From NCBI GenBank assembly GCA_019413245.1, contig DXNX01000136.1, forward strand, positions 356-6,717: a stretch of 6,362 nucleotides of DNA, written 5' to 3'. The position numbers and the translations under genes are program-made. The notes under the pieces were generated by a model. It ran no database searches. It was not told where the DNA came from and was given only the letters and a program-made list of their open reading frames with translations. Source of the stretch: Oscillospiraceae bacterium (GTDB lineage: Bacteria > Bacillota > Clostridia > Oscillospirales > Ruminococcaceae). Positions 5,912 to 6,362 of this stretch are shown in pieces; position 1 is the stretch's first letter, and each line of letters opens with the position of its first letter.

Positions 5912-6052
5912 GCCTCCCCTGTGTAAGGGGAGGTGCCGCGCAGCGGCGGAGGGGTTGTGGACCCTGCCGCAATTCCCGTTCACGGGCAAAACCAGCAAGT
6001 CTACAACCCCTCAGTCGCCTGCCGGCGCCAGCTCCCCTTACACAGGGGAGCC
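5912..6052 (+). mobile_element. Repeat A, full copy 1: 141-bp MITE-like element
   Basis: It starts GCCTCCCCTGTGTAAGGGG and ends with a near-perfect inverse: the terminal 26 bases at each end (5912-5937 and 6027-6052) are reverse complements at 23 positions. Inside, GAGGGGTTGT (5949-5958) pairs with ACAACCCCTC (6003-6012), so the element can fold into one long arm carrying small side hairpins. The core (about 5959-6002) contains CCCG-TTCA-CGGG. It has no coding capacity and no obvious target-site duplication. Size, terminal inverted repeats and multiple copies fit a non-autonomous MITE or a REP-like element; a transposase source is unknown. Confidence 0.75.
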
Positions 6053-6070
6053 AGTCTCTACCCCCGTAAA

Positions 6071-6212
6071 GCCTCCCCTGTGTAAGGGGAGGTGCCGCGC
6101 AGCGGCGGAGGGGTTGTGGACCCTGCCGCAATTCCCGTTCACGGGCAAAACCAGCAAGTCTACAACCCCTCAGTCAGCCTACGGCTGCCAGCTCCCCTTG
6201 CACAGGGGAGCC
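6071..6212 (+). mobile_element. Repeat A, full copy 2: 142-bp MITE-like element
   Basis: Bases 6068-6175 are identical to 5909-6016 (108 bases). The right arm then differs: the small hairpin is CAGCC-TAC-GGCTG (6175-6187) in place of CGCC-TGCC-GGCG, and the terminal part has G for A at 6200. It is in direct orientation to the first full copy, 18 bases away. The identity over the left arm and core with divergence in the right arm suggests a recent local duplication or gene conversion of part of the element. Confidence 0.75.
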
Positions 6213-6249
6213 TGTCTTTGCTCCCAAAAGCAAATGTTTCCGGGAAATG

Positions 6250-6362
6250 GTATTAAAATCCTTTTCCTTACTCACCGGTCCCCAGACCGGTGAGAAGGCC
6301 GTCGTAAGGTGGCCGCACACGGGTCCAGGGTGTTTACACCCTGGTCGGCGTCCACCGCCTCG
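6250..6362 (-). repeat. Repeat B, copy 2 (inverted, cut by the window end)
   Basis: Read on the - strand from 6362: GCCGACCAGGG, then the hairpin CCAGGGTG-TAAA-CACCCTGG (6344-6325), GGACCCG, GCGGCCACC, ACGGCCTTCTC, then the hairpin CTCACCGGT-CTGGGG-ACCGGTGAG (6294-6271), then TAAGGAAAAGGATTTTAAT. The order, both loops and the linkers match copy 1, while the stems differ by paired changes. The outer left part, including any counterpart of the 11-bp hairpin, would lie beyond 6362. Confidence 0.75.

Larger units (their letters stand above)
5588..6362. other. Non-coding, repeat-built region
   Basis: No gene is supported here. The open frames that cross it (for example + 5586-6293 and - 5252-5998) have no ribosome binding site and no domain-like sequence, and translate the repeats described separately. 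Roughly three quarters of the stretch belongs to two repeat families: A (solo arm 5636-5692, full copies 5912-6052 and 6071-6212) and B (5743-5897 and, inverted, 6250-6362). The remaining linkers (5588-5635, 5693-5742, 5898-5911, 6053-6070, 6213-6249) show no recognisable signal. Confidence 0.75.

Noticed and set aside
5252..5998. A 248-codon open frame on the - strand
   Set aside because: It covers rpsU in antisense, crosses a strong terminator and translates copies of repeat A.
5636..6212. A CRISPR array
   Set aside because: The repeats are about 141 bp, internally inverted and unevenly spaced, with only 18 bases between two copies. There are no short direct repeats with regular spacers and no cas genes.

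Overview
The window looks like chromosomal DNA from a GC-rich, gut-type Gram-positive of the Clostridia, most likely the Oscillospiraceae/Ruminococcaceae (Faecalibacterium, Subdoligranulum or Gemmiger type). The reasons are a 58-residue Firmicutes-type ribosomal protein S21, a pyrophosphate-type phosphofructokinase, strong AGGAGG-like ribosome binding sites, AT-rich sigma-A promoters in otherwise GC-rich DNA, and dispersed short repeats of a style I recall from that group. The assignment is inferred from sequence character, not from a search.

Layout: (1) 1-780, + strand, is the 3' part of a gene for an unrecognised protein with one membrane segment. A long, nearly perfect inverted repeat at 784-856 separates it from the convergent gene that follows. 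(2) 865-4281, - strand, holds three genes read in the order Cof-type HAD phosphatase (4281-3433), PPi-dependent 6-phosphofructokinase (3333-2104) and MFS transporter (2007-865). The phosphatase and the kinase each have a convincing TTGCNN-17-TACAAT promoter. The transporter has none visible: its ribosome binding site follows directly on the terminator hairpin of the kinase gene. (3) 4430-5179, + strand, encodes a small multi-spanning membrane protein of the DUF1624 / heparan-alpha-glucosaminide N-acetyltransferase-like family, divergent from the phosphatase. (4) 5316-5492, + strand, is rpsU (S21), with its own strong promoter (TTGACA-18-TATACT) and a textbook terminator.

(5) 5587-6362 has no credible gene and is built of repeats. 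Family A is a 141-142 bp MITE-like element with 26-bp imperfect terminal inverted repeats. It occurs as two tandem copies (5912-6052, 6071-6212) sharing 108 identical bases, plus a solo left arm (5636-5692). Family B is a structured element present once in + orientation (5743-about 5897) and once inverted (about 6250-6362, running off the window). Its two hairpins keep their loops (TAAA and CTGGGG) while the stems change by compensating substitutions. The two B copies face each other and bracket the two A copies.

The kinase acts in central glycolysis, and the neighbouring HAD phosphatase and transporter may also handle sugars or sugar phosphates, but a shared pathway is only a guess. The repeat block with covarying hairpins is the most interesting part of the window.
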